Assembly: GCA_038503035.1 (NCBI GenBank)
Contig: JAVSML010000970.1
Location: forward strand, 1 to 64,000
From: Crocodylus rhombifer
Taxonomy: Eukaryota > Chordata > Crocodylia > Crocodylidae
Length of the DNA stretch: 64,000 bases
Direction: 5' to 3'
The translations under genes and the position numbers were made by a program. This document shows positions 12,605 through 23,645 of the stretch, piece after piece (within the stretch, counting starts at the first letter, position 1; the number at the start of each line of letters is the position of its first letter). The notes under the pieces are model-generated. The model had not been told where the DNA came from and did no database searches. It worked only from the letters and a program-made list of their open reading frames with translations.

Positions 12605-12914
12605 CTTAGGGCACTTTTACACGTGCTTCAGAGGTGGAGCTTTAATTACAGTGGCTCAAAAGCTGCTCTAATTAAAGTGCCTGGAGTGTTTCATGCATCA
12701 CTGTCCCCACACTTTAAAATGGCAGTGGGGGCACTTGAACAAGCTTTAGATAAAGCGTCCCTACCACCATTTTGAAGTGCAGGGATACTGATACATAAAA
12801 CATGGAGGCTGGCTGGAATACAGTAATTACCATGCTCTAGCAGACTCAATTAATCAAGACTGCTCCAATGCATTGTGATTACAGAGTGTTGGAGTGGCAT
12901 CCTGGCTTATGTAT
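12605..12914. repeat. Family B palindromic element, copy 3
   Basis: Starts near GCACTTTTACACGTGCTTCAG and ends near TATGTATGGGTACCC. The central hairpin is clear: 12703-12735 (around CACACTTTAAAATGGCAGTG) pairs with 12753-12786 (around CCACCATTTTGAAGTGCAGG). About the same length as copy 1. Non-coding foldback element. Confidence 0.65.
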
Positions 12915-13829
12915 GGGTACCCATAGAGACTAACCTGTTCAGAGAGGACTGAGCTTTTGTAGAAAACACCTACTTCACCCATTTCATTTCTGAACCACTT
13001 GGTCTGTAAGGTATCACCTTATTCCACATTCTACCTGACTTCAGCTTAACAGGGTTGGATTCCCAATTGGAATCTTGCTAGACCCAAATGAGTTCATGAC
13101 ATTTACACTGCTGGAAAGCAGAGAGATTTCTATCCAAGAATTCAGTCTTTCCACTAGGAGAGAGATGAAATGAGAGAGAATTTTTTCAAGTAAGTTGCAT
13201 TCAAGAGGGGCTAACCGAGGCAAAGAAACAAAGCACCCAGTAACTGTGGCATGAGGTTTTCAGGCAGGGAGTAGACAATGTGTAGGAGGGCATGGCAGGG
13301 CACATGCCCACCCTGAGATTGGCCCTAGATAGTCTGGGAATGGGGTGTGATGGACAGTGCCCCCTCCCCCCTAAGGTTGTGGGAGTGTTGAGAGAAGCAC
13401 TGGCAGCACTTCCAGCTTTGCCACCAGCAGTTCAGGTTTTGCCAGTGGTGGCAATCAGCCACTGGGGGACCACCCTCCCTCGGTTGGCGATTGGCCACTG
13501 GCACTCTCCCAATCTGGAGGCACCAGTCCATGAGACAGGGAAAATGTCTGTATCCAGGAATGTACAATTTCTAGCAGTTATCTTGACTTTGTCCCTGGAT
13601 ATGAGGGGGCTACTATGGTTGTGCTGTGTTCTGACTGTACTGGGCTCTGTCCACCTTTGGGCTGTATTTGGGCAGTAAGATCCACCTTTTCAGCTCACAG
13701 TGCAGATTCAGGGCTTGTATAAACAAAAATTTGACATCTGCAAAGTCATGATATATTTTTCTTTAAATTAACTGGAACATAATACACTTTGCATATAGTG
13801 GAATTTGTAAATATACAGTGGCAAAATGT
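12915..13829. other. Non-coding DNA with GC-rich patch
   Basis: 13280-13560 is GC-rich and contains runs of GCCACTGG/CCAGTGG words, so it may be related to the D repeat just downstream, but I cannot align it reliably. The 128-codon frame at 13292-13678 shows no domain and is treated as a by-product of the GC-rich composition. Confidence 0.4.
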
Positions 13830-14205
13830 AGGGGGTGCATATGGATGAGTGTGCACCCCTGGAGCTTGGCAGTGCAACCGCTGTGAAAAGGCACCACCAA
13901 CACTGCTGGTTGCACCTGGGGGTGGTCGCTGCCCACCACCAACACCACTGGTGGCATCTGTAGGCAGTCCATGATTGCCGCTGGCCACTGCCAATGCTGT
14001 TGGTGGCGTCTGTTGCTGGTCGCTGACCACTGGTCAGTGCTCACCACACCACACCCCCCTGCCACCAACAGCTCCACAGCTGCCTGCAGGAGCTCTCTGC
14101 TTGCCACCACCATGCTCCAATCACTGACAGCGGCACTGCTAGCTGCGGGAGCTTGCTGTGCCCCCCCAGGCTCCAGGGGCATACAGCGTTCATGTAAATA
14201 TAGAT
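13830..14205 (+). repeat. Family D repeat with variable GC-rich cassette, copy 1
   Basis: Edges are GGATGAGTGTGCACCCCTGG (left) and a stretch ending CAGCGTTCATGTAA (right). The same edges occur in reverse at about 33370-33675. Between them is an imperfect 40-50 bp unit repeated about three times, built on the pattern CACTGxTGGTGGCxTCTG. The number and sequence of units differ between the two copies. Overlapping open frames on both strands are repeat translations. Confidence 0.55.
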
Positions 14206-15896
14206 GACATTATGCCTGAATAATAGCTGTATTATATACAAATAAAAGAGGCAATTTCATACATAAAATTATTCAAAATCCTTACTAAAATTATGAATAT
14301 GTTATTTACAGACCTATAAAAATGGAGGGATGTATGAGTCAAACACCTAAGTATAGTTTAATATATTACTGATTCATGACTGCTCTAGTGCTTACATGTG
14401 GTACAATTTGCTGGCCTAGGTTTTTCAGGCAAGCTTCCAAAAGAAGAACATTGATAATTATGTCATTTTAAGTCAGGGTTAGCTTCCTGAGTCCCAGCAA
14501 TGTATATTTTTGAATAGCTAATATTTCAGCACTGTCATTTCATGGTTAAAAACCAGAACTGTGTCTGACTTACTGCTCCAGTACTTAGCGTTGTTATGGG
14601 CACACTAGTTTGATTTGACCCAGCCATAGTGGTGCACATTTAGCAGCTTGCCAATATAAGCTATGCAATGAAAGGATTAAATGTTAGACTTCTGAACACT
14701 ATAAGAAAGGTTTTCTTGCTGCAGGTCAGGGACTACAATAAGGTGTCACTCAGACTGAAAGTCTCTTACAAGGTAAACAAAAATATACCATTTTGTACCC
14801 AGGGTTATAAAAAAAAAGGTTTCATAAGATCTGTGATAAGATGAGTGCAAACAGAGCTACATGGAGACACAACATAGTTGGCAAAGTTTTATTATAAATA
14901 AAAGGTTGTATGGAAAATGAGGAGCATAGAGGTGATGTCAAACACATCAGTATATGGTAAGAAGACAGGAAAGCATTCTCAAGTTTGTAGGTTAAAAACA
15001 CATATAAACCTACCAAGCAAACACAGGAAAATATATTTGCCAATTTGATATTTTTTTGTTAAACTATCAGAGCAGCTTGGAACTGAAGCAGTGTACAAAG
15101 GTAGATTGCTCATAAAGCATGAATTGTAATTGAATTGGAGATTTGGTTTATTGTTTTTCAATGAAGGTGTTGGTATTTTTTTCTCTTTATAATGTGTCAC
15201 TTCCAACTGGGAAAGCTTGTGAAATGATGACTCAGGACAAGTGGAGGTAAAAGGTACAAACCACAATTTATCAAGAGAAAATAAACATGGTTTATAGTTT
15301 CCCCAACTTCAGAACGCACTGAGGTAGTGTGGGCTAAATCCATCCCTGAAATAAGTGACCACAACTGTGCAGCCAGTGTAGTTGTACATGCTTAGGTATC
15401 AAAACCATCTGAGTCTATAATTTCAGTTCCTGATACATGTGCCTCATGTGTCCAGCACCCCATTGTACCAGTTTCTGCTATCATTCATGCCTTATATTAG
15501 CCACATCTGGCCTAAGGGAATCCAGTTTCCAGGAAATAGCTGACAGTGTCTCTTTCTCTGTCTTTTAAATCTAGTTGGCAAAATTGTGGAAGCTGTTCCC
15601 CTTTCAGATATCATAATCCTTTCCATCATGAACTGGAGGGAAAGGGAATTTTAAAAAAGGAGTCTTTCTCCTTTTCTACAGGAGGTACACTATTTTACTC
15701 CCATCTCCAAACATAACTCAAATGCATCTCTCGTGCACATATCTTATTACACAGTAAAATAGGCGAATTTATAATAAATACGAGTTTTCTGCTTTGGACA
15801 AAAGTTAAAAAAACCCAGAAATCTGTTATTCTGTAGACCAAGTAAGTACCTCTCTTTCTTATTATCAATCTGATAGTTGGATCTAGGTGCCCCAAC
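14206..15896. other. AT-rich non-coding DNA, nothing recognised
   Basis: Unique-looking sequence. Short frames such as 14979-15266 (minus) lack any recognisable feature. Confidence 0.5.
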
Positions 15897-17155
15897 TGAG
15901 ACGGGTGGTGGATGGGTCATTTTCGACCTGGAGGGATGTGGGCAATGGGGTTCCGCATGGCTCAGTCCTCAGGCCTGCACTGTTCAACATCTTCATCAGC
16001 AATTTGGACGGGGGTGTTAAAAGCACCCTGTTCAAATTCGCAGATGAAACTAAGATGTGGGGAGAAGTGGGCATGCTAGAAGGGAGGAATAGGCTGCAAT
16101 CAGACCTAGACAGCTTACAGGGGTGGGCGGATGAGAACAGGATGGGTTTCAACACTGAAAAGTGCAAAGTATTGCACCTGGGGGGGGNNNNNNNNNNNNN
16201 NNNNNNNNNNNNNNNNNNNNNNNNNNNNNNNNNNNNNNNNNNNNNNNNNNNNNNNNNNNNNNNNNNNNNNNNNNNNNNNNNNNNNNNNNNNNNNNNNNNN
16301 NNNNNNNNNNNNNNNNNNNNNNNNNNNNNNNNNNNNNNNNNNNNNNNNNNNNNNNNNNNNNNNNNNNNNNNNNNNNNNNNNNNNNNNNNNNNNNNNNNNN
16401 NNNNNNNNNNNNNNNNNNNNNNNNNNNNNNNNNNNNNNNNNNNNNNNNNNNNNNNNNNNNNNNNNNNNNNNNNNNNNNNNNNNNNNNNNNNNNNNNNNNN
16501 NNNNNNNNNNNNNNNNNNNNNNNNNNNNNNNNNNNNNNNNNNNNNNNNNNNNNNNNNNNNNNNNNNNNNNNNNNNNNNNNNNNNNNNGGGGGGGGAGAAC
16601 CAGCAGCATACCAACAGGCTGCGGAACTCCCTTCTCGTCAGTGCAGAGGCAGAAAAGGATCTTGGAGTCATTATTGATGCCAAAATGCACGTGGGCCAAC
16701 AGTGTGGGATGTGATCAGGAAAGCCAACTGTACCTTGTCATGCATCCACAAATGCATCTCAAGCAGGTCCAAGGAGGTGATCCTCCCCCTCTATGTCACA
16801 CTGGTCAGGCCACAGCTGGAGTACTGCATCCAGTTCTGGGCACCGCACTTCAGGAGAGATGTGAACAACATGGAGAGGGTCCAGAGGAGGGCCACTCACA
16901 TGATCGGGGGCAGCAGGGCAGGCCCTACAAGGAGAGGTTAAAGGACCTGAATCTGTTCAGCCTCCATAAGAGAAGGCTGAGGGGGGACCTAGAGGCCTGT
17001 TACAAACTAGTCAGAGGGGACCAACAGGCATTGGGAGAATCCCTGTTCCCCCGAGCACTCACAGGAGTGACAGTACTCTTTCCTGCCATGGCAGGGGGTT
17101 GGACTTGATGATCTGCTCAGGTCCCTTTTGACCCTACCAACTACGAAACTATGAG
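15897..17155 (+). mobile_element. CR1 LINE, plus strand, interrupted by assembly gap (CR1-3)
   Basis: Begins inside the RT (VVDGSFSTWRDVGNG), continues through an active-site box read as FADETKM, the GFNTEKCKVLHLG block, and then after the gap the region with SLLVSAEAEKDLGVI. It ends with CCCTACCAACTACGAAACTATGAG at about 17155. The FADE form means that the second aspartate of the active-site box is replaced by Glu. Frames break at 16714 and again around 16940, so it is inactive. The 5' end is truncated within the RT. Confidence 0.9.
16188..16587. other. Assembly gap (400 N) inside CR1-3
   Basis: Exactly 400 Ns, flanked by G runs on both sides (GGGGGGG before, GGGGGGGG after). The other gap in the window is also exactly 400, so this is a placeholder length. 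Comparison with the intact CR1 copies at 38537-38580 and 58378-58410 indicates that the two flanks are adjacent in the element (CACCTG then AGGAAGAACCAGCAGCA), so the truly missing sequence is probably only part of a G run. Confidence 0.85.
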
Positions 17156-17886
17156 ATCAGAGCCTGCCTTGTAATAGGTGCTGTACAGGCACAGATTGAG
17201 AGGGCCTCTGCCCTCAAGAAATTTCATTTTAAACAGTTAAATGTTAAAGGAAAATTGAGAAAGTAAATTAGTTGATCAAGGTAACCAGTAAGAAGACCTG
17301 GGAATGAAAAGTGATCTAAGTACTGAACTACATTAACTCTTGGTTAATCATCTGTGCTACATTTGGATGCAGATAAAAAATACAATAGATAATGTTAGCA
17401 AAACCAAATGAGACATGATACACAAGAAACATGGTATAGAGAGATTCTAGAACAACAGTAATCCTTCATAATTTGTTTTTATTTATTTATTTAAGACACT
17501 AAATATGCACTAGGGAACAGAAAAACATGGTTTCCTGAAGTTGGATTCCATCTGGAGTGATGGTAGTGGTGTCTCTCACTGAACACTCATAGGCTTTTGT
17601 TGTTCTGTTATAAACTAATTGCTAGCAAGGTCTTTCTGAATGCATAATTTTATTAGCTAGAATAAAGTTACACAATTCTGAAGCAATCTGGTAATAGTTA
17701 TATGACCATAATAAAATTGAATGAATATAGAATGATCATAATTTTAGGAGGAATAAACAAATAAACTATGTCTCATTGCAGAAGTCAATCTTAATATTGT
17801 ATTCTGGAAATATTTTTATGATTAGTACTAGAACTATGGATCCTTACAGGATTTTTAATGCCTATTAAGATGTATATAACAGCCTC
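17156..17886. other. AT-rich non-coding DNA
   Basis: No gene, repeat family or RNA recognised. Confidence 0.5.
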
Positions 17887-18173
17887 TTTGGGCGTGGCCA
17901 CACCAGCGCGAACGTTCCTCTTGCCCTGCCTCAAACCCACTTGAGGAAGGGCAACAGGCACATGCGAGAACAAAAAAATGTTCCCTGTGCTGCAAGTTTG
18001 AAGCGCAGGGAGAAAATTAGACCCATGGATATCCAGGGGTTTAAAAAAAGAGAAGTATAAAAAAGTGGGGCAGGCAACTGGAGGCTGGGTCCTCCATAGA
18101 GAGGCTCAGATTTGCACCACTCCTATCTGAGCTGCTGCAAGTGCACGTGCTTGCATGTGTGGATGCACCCTTT
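17887..18173. mobile_element. F-like TIR element (about 285 bp)
   Basis: Left end GGGCGTGGCCACAC (17890-17903) and right end GTGTGGATGCACCC (18157-18170) are imperfect inverted repeats (10 of 14 positions). The interior has CTGTGCTGCAAGTTTGAAGC followed by ATGGATATCCAGGGG and a T/A-rich block, which resembles the interior of the element at 8617-8887 and the fragment at 36404-36530. Non-coding. Confidence 0.45.
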
Positions 18174-18826
18174 GGGTGCAGATACAAGTGCAGCTACCCA
18201 CTGTAACTGAGAACACTTTGCAGGACATATTCTTAGTTACAATGATGCCCTGGAACAAACAGAAGTGCACTGTTGGTTCCGGAGGAAAGGGAATCTAGCT
18301 GCTGACTGGGACCCTACAGCCAGTTCCACTAGCGATGGCACCTCTTCCCTGTGAGGCTGCAAAGTTTTCAGATGGGAGGAGGGAAAGGGAGGAGAGGGAG
18401 CTCATTCTAGAGGTTCCTCTTGCTAGCACTGAAGGGTGGCATGGCTGAATTGGAGGCCCACCACCTCAGGGGGCTCCAATACACATACTCTACCCTCTGG
18501 TAGGGTGTGAAAAAGGCCCAAAATGAACTACCTCTGCTTCTTTTCCCTGTCCCATTCTGAAAACAGCTCCAGGCTGGCAGGCAATGCAGACACAAATTAC
18601 AGAACATGCTCTGTTTTGAAACATCTTCATCTGATCCCTCATGCATTGCGGGTTCAGATTTTGACTTCATAGGCCATTTTTAAAGCTGTCTGCAGCCATG
18701 CACTTGTGTTTGGTCAATGGCTATAGGCCACTTTCTGTCCCCAGATCAAACAAAAAATGTTACATCTCTCTGTGCCCTTGTTGTACTGAGGACTCTTCTC
18801 ACCCAATATCTCCAGAAAAATCTAAA
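18174..18826. other. Non-coding DNA, nothing recognised
   Basis: Mixed composition. The 87-codon minus frame at 18407-18670 has no recognisable domain and no splice context. Confidence 0.4.
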
Positions 18827-19487
18827 CATTTTCTTAGATTCATAGATTGTAAGGCTGGAAGGGACCCTAGAAGATCATCAGGTCCAGTCCCCTGCACCAA
18901 GCAGGAAAAAAAACTGGGGTCAGGTAAACCCTAGCAAGGTGATTGTCCAGATTCCTCTTGAAGGTGTCCAGGGTAGGTGATTTCACCACCTCTGGAGGAA
19001 GTTTATTCCACTGTCTGGACATTCTGACTGTGAAGAAGTTTTTCCTAATGTTGAGCCTGAATTGATCTTCTAGGTGTTTGTGGCCATTGCTCCTGGTTTT
19101 CCCCTCAGGTGCCCTGGTGAATAGTTACTCACTGAGCCCTTGATGTACTCCCCTAGTGTAGTGGTAAGCTGCTACAAGGTCCCCTCTCAGACTTCTTTTC
19201 CTCGGGTTGAAGACTCCCAGATCCCTCAGCCTTTCCTCATATGCCTTGCCTTTTAAGACTCTGATCGCATGGATGGCTCTTCTTTGGACTCTCTCAAGCT
19301 TGTCCACATCCTTGTTAAAGTGTGGTGCCTAGAACTGGATGCAGTACTCCAACTGTGTCTCACTGGTGCTGAGTAGAGTGGAAGAATCATCTCCTTCACT
19401 TTGCTGGAGATGTAGCGATTGATGCATGCCAGAGTATTATTTGTCCTACAAGCTACAGCATCACACTTTTCTAAGCATTTTCTTAGA
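18827..19487 (-). mobile_element. CR1 3' fragment with target-site duplication (CR1-4)
   Basis: The body (about 18839-19469) starts with TTCATAGATTGTAAGGCTGG and contains the CR1 3' UTR and C-terminal ORF2 segment on the minus strand. A 60-codon open piece at 19125-19307 reads as the CR1 LERVQRRAIH region. On both sides lies CATTTTCTTAGA (18827-18838 and 19476-19487). Extended leftwards, the match is 18 bp with one difference. This marks a complete 5'-truncated insertion event and allows the empty site to be defined. Confidence 0.9.
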
Positions 19488-21299
19488 GGAACATAATTTT
19501 CTTTAGCAGAAAGGGTGCAGACACAAGATGCAAGGCTGCTGCTGCTTTAGTGTGCATTTGGGACCCTGACAATACTGGATATACAGGCTATGAATTAGAT
19601 TACCTTTAGTACGAATAGAAATCAGCTTCCCATATAAAGTAATTGATTCTTCTTCCAACTGCCGATTGGCTAAATGTAACGGGTGGTTTCTTTCTTTTAG
19701 GGTAGTAAATAGGAGTGAATAGGAAAAAAACAACTATTTAGCAGTAATTCATCCGGGGACAATGAGAATGATCTCATGCACTATATGATTTAGTTTACTG
19801 AGGACAAATGCATTCAGGAATCAAAGGAATGACTTCATCTAAAGTATAACCTCAAGAAAGCTTTAAACTAGGTAGCTTGAGTACAAACTTCAGCATAGTA
19901 AGGATCACATGGGCTAAGTACCCAAGTATTCATTTGGGGTCCCTAGTGAATTTTATAACCAGGCCTGAACCCCATTCTTCCATGGCTATGATGCTAACAT
20001 AACTCAAGCTTTGCTAGTTTAAAGTTAGTTTGGGTATGCTTGTCTAAGCTCAAGGTAAACCTTTGACAACTGTGTACATACACTTTGGGTCTCTTATCTC
20101 CTGCTTAATGTTAAATGGAGTCATATTAGCATAAGTTGTGATATTTTGCTAGTGGGATGGGGAGGAAGGTGATATTAAGACTGACAGTCTGAATTACTGG
20201 AAAGCAATTTTCCTGTTTTGTTCTAACTTCTATATCATAAGATGAGATTTAAATTGCCAGGGTTTAAAATTACTATCCAAAGGTGACTCACCTTAATATC
20301 TGTCTATTAAACAGTGCTACTCATGCTTGCTCTGACATATTTTATTCCTGAATCTTGCAGGGCCTTTTAACATAAAAAAAATATCTGGAGGTGTAAAGTG
20401 AGGGATTTATTTGATAGATATGGTGCAAAAAAAATTCTAAAACTTTTGCTCCTATGTCAGTGGGCTTTTGAGTTTAGAATGAAAACCAAACCCTGTGGAT
20501 GTAACAAATCTTTGGGAAGCTCTCCTGAGAAATTTTTGCTTCCAGGGCAGTAAGATGGAAAGGATTTTTTGTTCTGATATTGAACTTGGTACTTATTTAG
20601 AAAGATGAAGAAAAGGACTTTTAAATTATTATAAAAGTGTCTTGAGCAGAACTTCTCATAAATAACTTTTTCTGATTCATCTTATAATTTACAAAGTCCA
20701 TATAGATGGGAGATTATATGATAACAACATAGATTAAAGTCCTTAGCCAAATTAGGCAGAGCAGGGTTTGAGACTGAGTCTCTCATTTCCCAAATGAATG
20801 ATGGACCAGACTGTGCGCCAGACAACCAGTTAATACTAATGCCCTGTTCTGTAACCTCAGTGTGGCTCTGTAATTTCATTCCAATTATGTAAACACCTCT
20901 ATCCCTAAATCCTTTACAAATAGAATTGGGGTTTTTTCTTCTTTTAAGAGGCAAGACTTTTTGAGGATTATATCTTTTATTAAATCAAGTGCATGGTTGG
21001 GATAGACAAGATTTCTAATGCAGATCATTCGTTTACAAAGTCTGAAGAAAAAGCACCTAGAACTGAAACAGTCTAAAGGGCTGTGAAATCAGACAAGTGA
21101 GACATTACAAGAAGTAGCTAAGAGACAAGAAAACTGCAGAAGGAAGGATGGTGTGATTGGTGGAAGATCAACACTCTTAAAAAGAGGCAAAGACAACAAC
21201 ACCTGTGAAATGAAGAGAGATTTGTAGAAATAAGGTAGGTTATAATGAGCTATGAAGTCACTAGCTAGGGACAGACATTCAAAAAGCCTGAGCCTGAAT
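19488..21299. other. AT-rich non-coding DNA, nothing recognised
   Basis: No repeat edge, coding block or RNA gene was recognised. The 90-codon minus frame at 20682-20954 lacks any feature. Confidence 0.5.
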
Positions 21300-22570
21300 T
21301 GATTCAATCTTTGAAGGTTAGCCTAACCTGGCTAGACTAAATCAGTTTCTAACCCAGAAAGACATGCCTGCAGTGGTTCAGGCTATAAGCTGGGGAGCAC
21401 TAGAGCAGTCCTCCCTTTGTTTCCATAGAGCAGAGCTGGGGGTGTGTGGCCAGGCTCTGGCAGGATGCTCTGAACAGTCCACCCCTGCCCCCCCCCCACC
21501 TGCCCAAAAGGAAATGTTTATCACTCCTAACTCAGTGTTTATCAGCTCATTAAGAAAATGACTAACTCATGGAGTTCTTTTTAGACAGAGGAAGACATTA
21601 AGGAACCTGTTGATTAGCTCAAAAAAAGCCTATCTGCCTCTCCCACAATACAGACCGTAGCCAGCGTGTGGTCTGCTAGCTAATGCTGAGGTGTCTGCAT
21701 AAGGCAAAGGGGCACGGGGAATATTCCCTGCTTAGCAGGAAGAAGCCAGGCAGACACTCTGTGTCTGCAAGTGTGTGCCAAGCTCCAGCCAGGGAGTAGA
21801 GAGGAGGGGCTAGTCCTACAGGGGAGCAGAGAGCCCCGCCCAGCCCAGAGAGCATGCTGGGGTCCTGGGGGTGTCTGGTTTATCTTAAAGCAGCAAAGGG
21901 CTGGGACATACATTGCATAAACTAGTTTGAGCCAAATCAGTTAAGTCTGCAATTCTGTCTGTGTCCAGTGGCTAAGGACAGAAGTTATACATAAACCAGT
22001 TTAAACAATCAGAAACTGGCTTAAACCTATAACAGAATAGAAGCTCAGTGCAGATAAGATAAACTTGGCTGAAGGTAGTATTAGACTTAACTGATTTGGG
22101 TCAAACCAGTTTATGAAACTTCTGTCCCAGACCTTTTCCTGGTTTAAATTAAATCACAGTCCCCTAGCATCCCAGCATGCTTTCCAGCCCTGTGGTGGGC
22201 CATGCTGTCTGCTCCAGCACAGAAGGGTTGCGGGGAGAGGGAGGCAGGGACTCCTCCCCACTGCTCCCCAAGGCAAACCCAAACTAGGATCTGGGGCCAG
22301 GGAGGGGTGTTAAACCCACCTTCCCCTGAGTACAGAGCTGCCCTGCTGCTAAACTTACTGAAACTTACTGTTGGCTGTGACTGTGGACTACAGATCCCAG
22401 AGTCCTGTTGTTGTGATTCTGGGCAGCAAATCCCAGAGACTGTAGGGGCAGCAGGAAGAGGAAGAAAACCTACAATCCATGCTGGCTACAGGCATGCTTT
22501 AGCACCCCCTGGCTTCTGGCCTGAGCCACTGCAGGTATGTGGCTGTTTTTCCTAAATCAGAAGTAAATGT
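21300..22570. mobile_element. Foldback-type repeat region G
   Basis: A GC-richer block (about 21380-22530) centred on a large imperfect palindrome. 21898-21948 (containing CCAAATCAGTTAAGTCT) pairs with 22083-22132 (AGACTTAACTGATTTGGG). Weaker pairing continues outward to AGCATGCTGGGGTCC near 21851 and CCCAGCATGCT near 22168. Short palindromes such as GGTTAGCCTAACC (21317) and a CCCAGAGTCC/GGACTACAG unit near 22385 add to this. No coding domain. Outer boundaries are uncertain. Confidence 0.5.
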
Positions 22571-22639
22571 GTGTCTAGTTGTTTTTCAGCAGCTAGACTG
22601 AGAAACCTGAAAAGGCTGAATCAATTTAGCCTGAGGCTT

Positions 22640-22790
22640 TTTTACTGTCTATACTTATCCCTGGAGTACTGTGTCCAGTTTGGGGCATCTCACTATGGAA
22701 ATGATGTGGCCAAATTGGAAAGAGTTCAGTGAAGGGCAACAAAAATGGTTAGGGGGCTGGGGCCCATTAGGGGGCTGGTGGTTTTGATTT
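22640..22790 (+). mobile_element. Short old CR1 fragment, plus strand (CR1-5)
   Basis: Contains CTGGAGTACTGTGTCCAGTT, GAAAGAGTTCAGTGAAGGGC and AACAAAAATGGTTAGGGGGC. These match the CR1 segment between the RT and the C-terminal region in plus orientation. Both ends are truncated. Divergence suggests an old insertion. Confidence 0.75.
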
Positions 22791-23099
22791 AACTTCCTAA
22801 CTAGAACTGTAGGCAAGGGGGTCGCATGACATTTCCAGAACAGGTGCTCCCTGAAGTTAGACTTCTATGGGGAGAGAGCACATTGTGCAAACATCACTGA
22901 TCCCTGACACCCTTGGTTTGCAAAAACACTTCTGTCTGTAGAATGTGTACTCCATGTACAGCTTGCAAAGCTAGTTCCCCAGAAGTAACTTGCCGGTAGA
23001 ACTTCTTTCAGAAGAGCTCACAGAGTCTGTAAAATCAACGATACTTGCTGTAGAGGGAAACAGAACAGGCAGAGAAGAGAAGGAGAAAGACAGACAAAA

Positions 23100-23645
23100 A
23101 AAACCCCTTTGACCAGAGAGAATATTGTGAATTAATCTCAGAAATCAGAGCTTAAAGGCCTTTATGGAAACACAGTTTGATAAAATCAAAGCTGAGATAA
23201 CAGAAATTGATGGCAGGGTCAAAGATCTGGACATAGGTGGAGGGAAACATGCAATCAGCAACCATTTTGCCAAAATAAATATGAGATGACTGGGAAAAAA
23301 AGAAAAGAATCTTACAGAGATTATAAAAGATTGTGAGAGAAGAAATAACAGTAGAATAAGAGGCTTCCCAAAAGGTGTGGAGAGGGGAGGTCCATCAGAA
23401 TATTTCAGTAGGTTTTCCATTCCTTCCTACACCTGAAAATAAAGGCAACAGCCCTCTGAAGTGCACACAGCTCTCTACATGCTCCCCAATTCAGACAACC
23501 CAAGAAACACGATACTGCATTTGCTCTATTTTGAACAAAAGGAGCAGATTCTAAAGAAGGTTAGAGAGATTTCTGAGGCTTCTCTGGGAGGATATAAAAT
23601 CAAGTGTTTCAAGACTTGCCACAGGCTACATTAAGGAGAATGTAC
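23100..23645 (+). pseudogene. L1-like (L1/Tx1 group) ORF1 relic
   Basis: Plus-strand frames resemble the ORF1 RNA-binding protein of L1-type LINEs. An N-terminal heptad-like stretch (METQFDKIKAEITEIDG, from 23164) is followed, after a frameshift near 23290, by the diagnostic RRNNSRIRGFPKGVE (about 23339-23384), which corresponds to the RRNNxRIxGxPE start of the RRM. A further piece in another frame (about 23455-23620) contains a NTILHLLYFEQKEQILKKVR block, matching the end of the RRM. In-frame stops and shifts show that it is dead. ORF1p normally coats LINE RNA as a coiled-coil trimer. No ORF2 follows. Confidence 0.65.

Noticed and set aside
16131..17108. Frames of 171-325 codons spanning Ns
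   Set aside because: Their lengths are created by the 400-N placeholder. The only real content is CR1 sequence.
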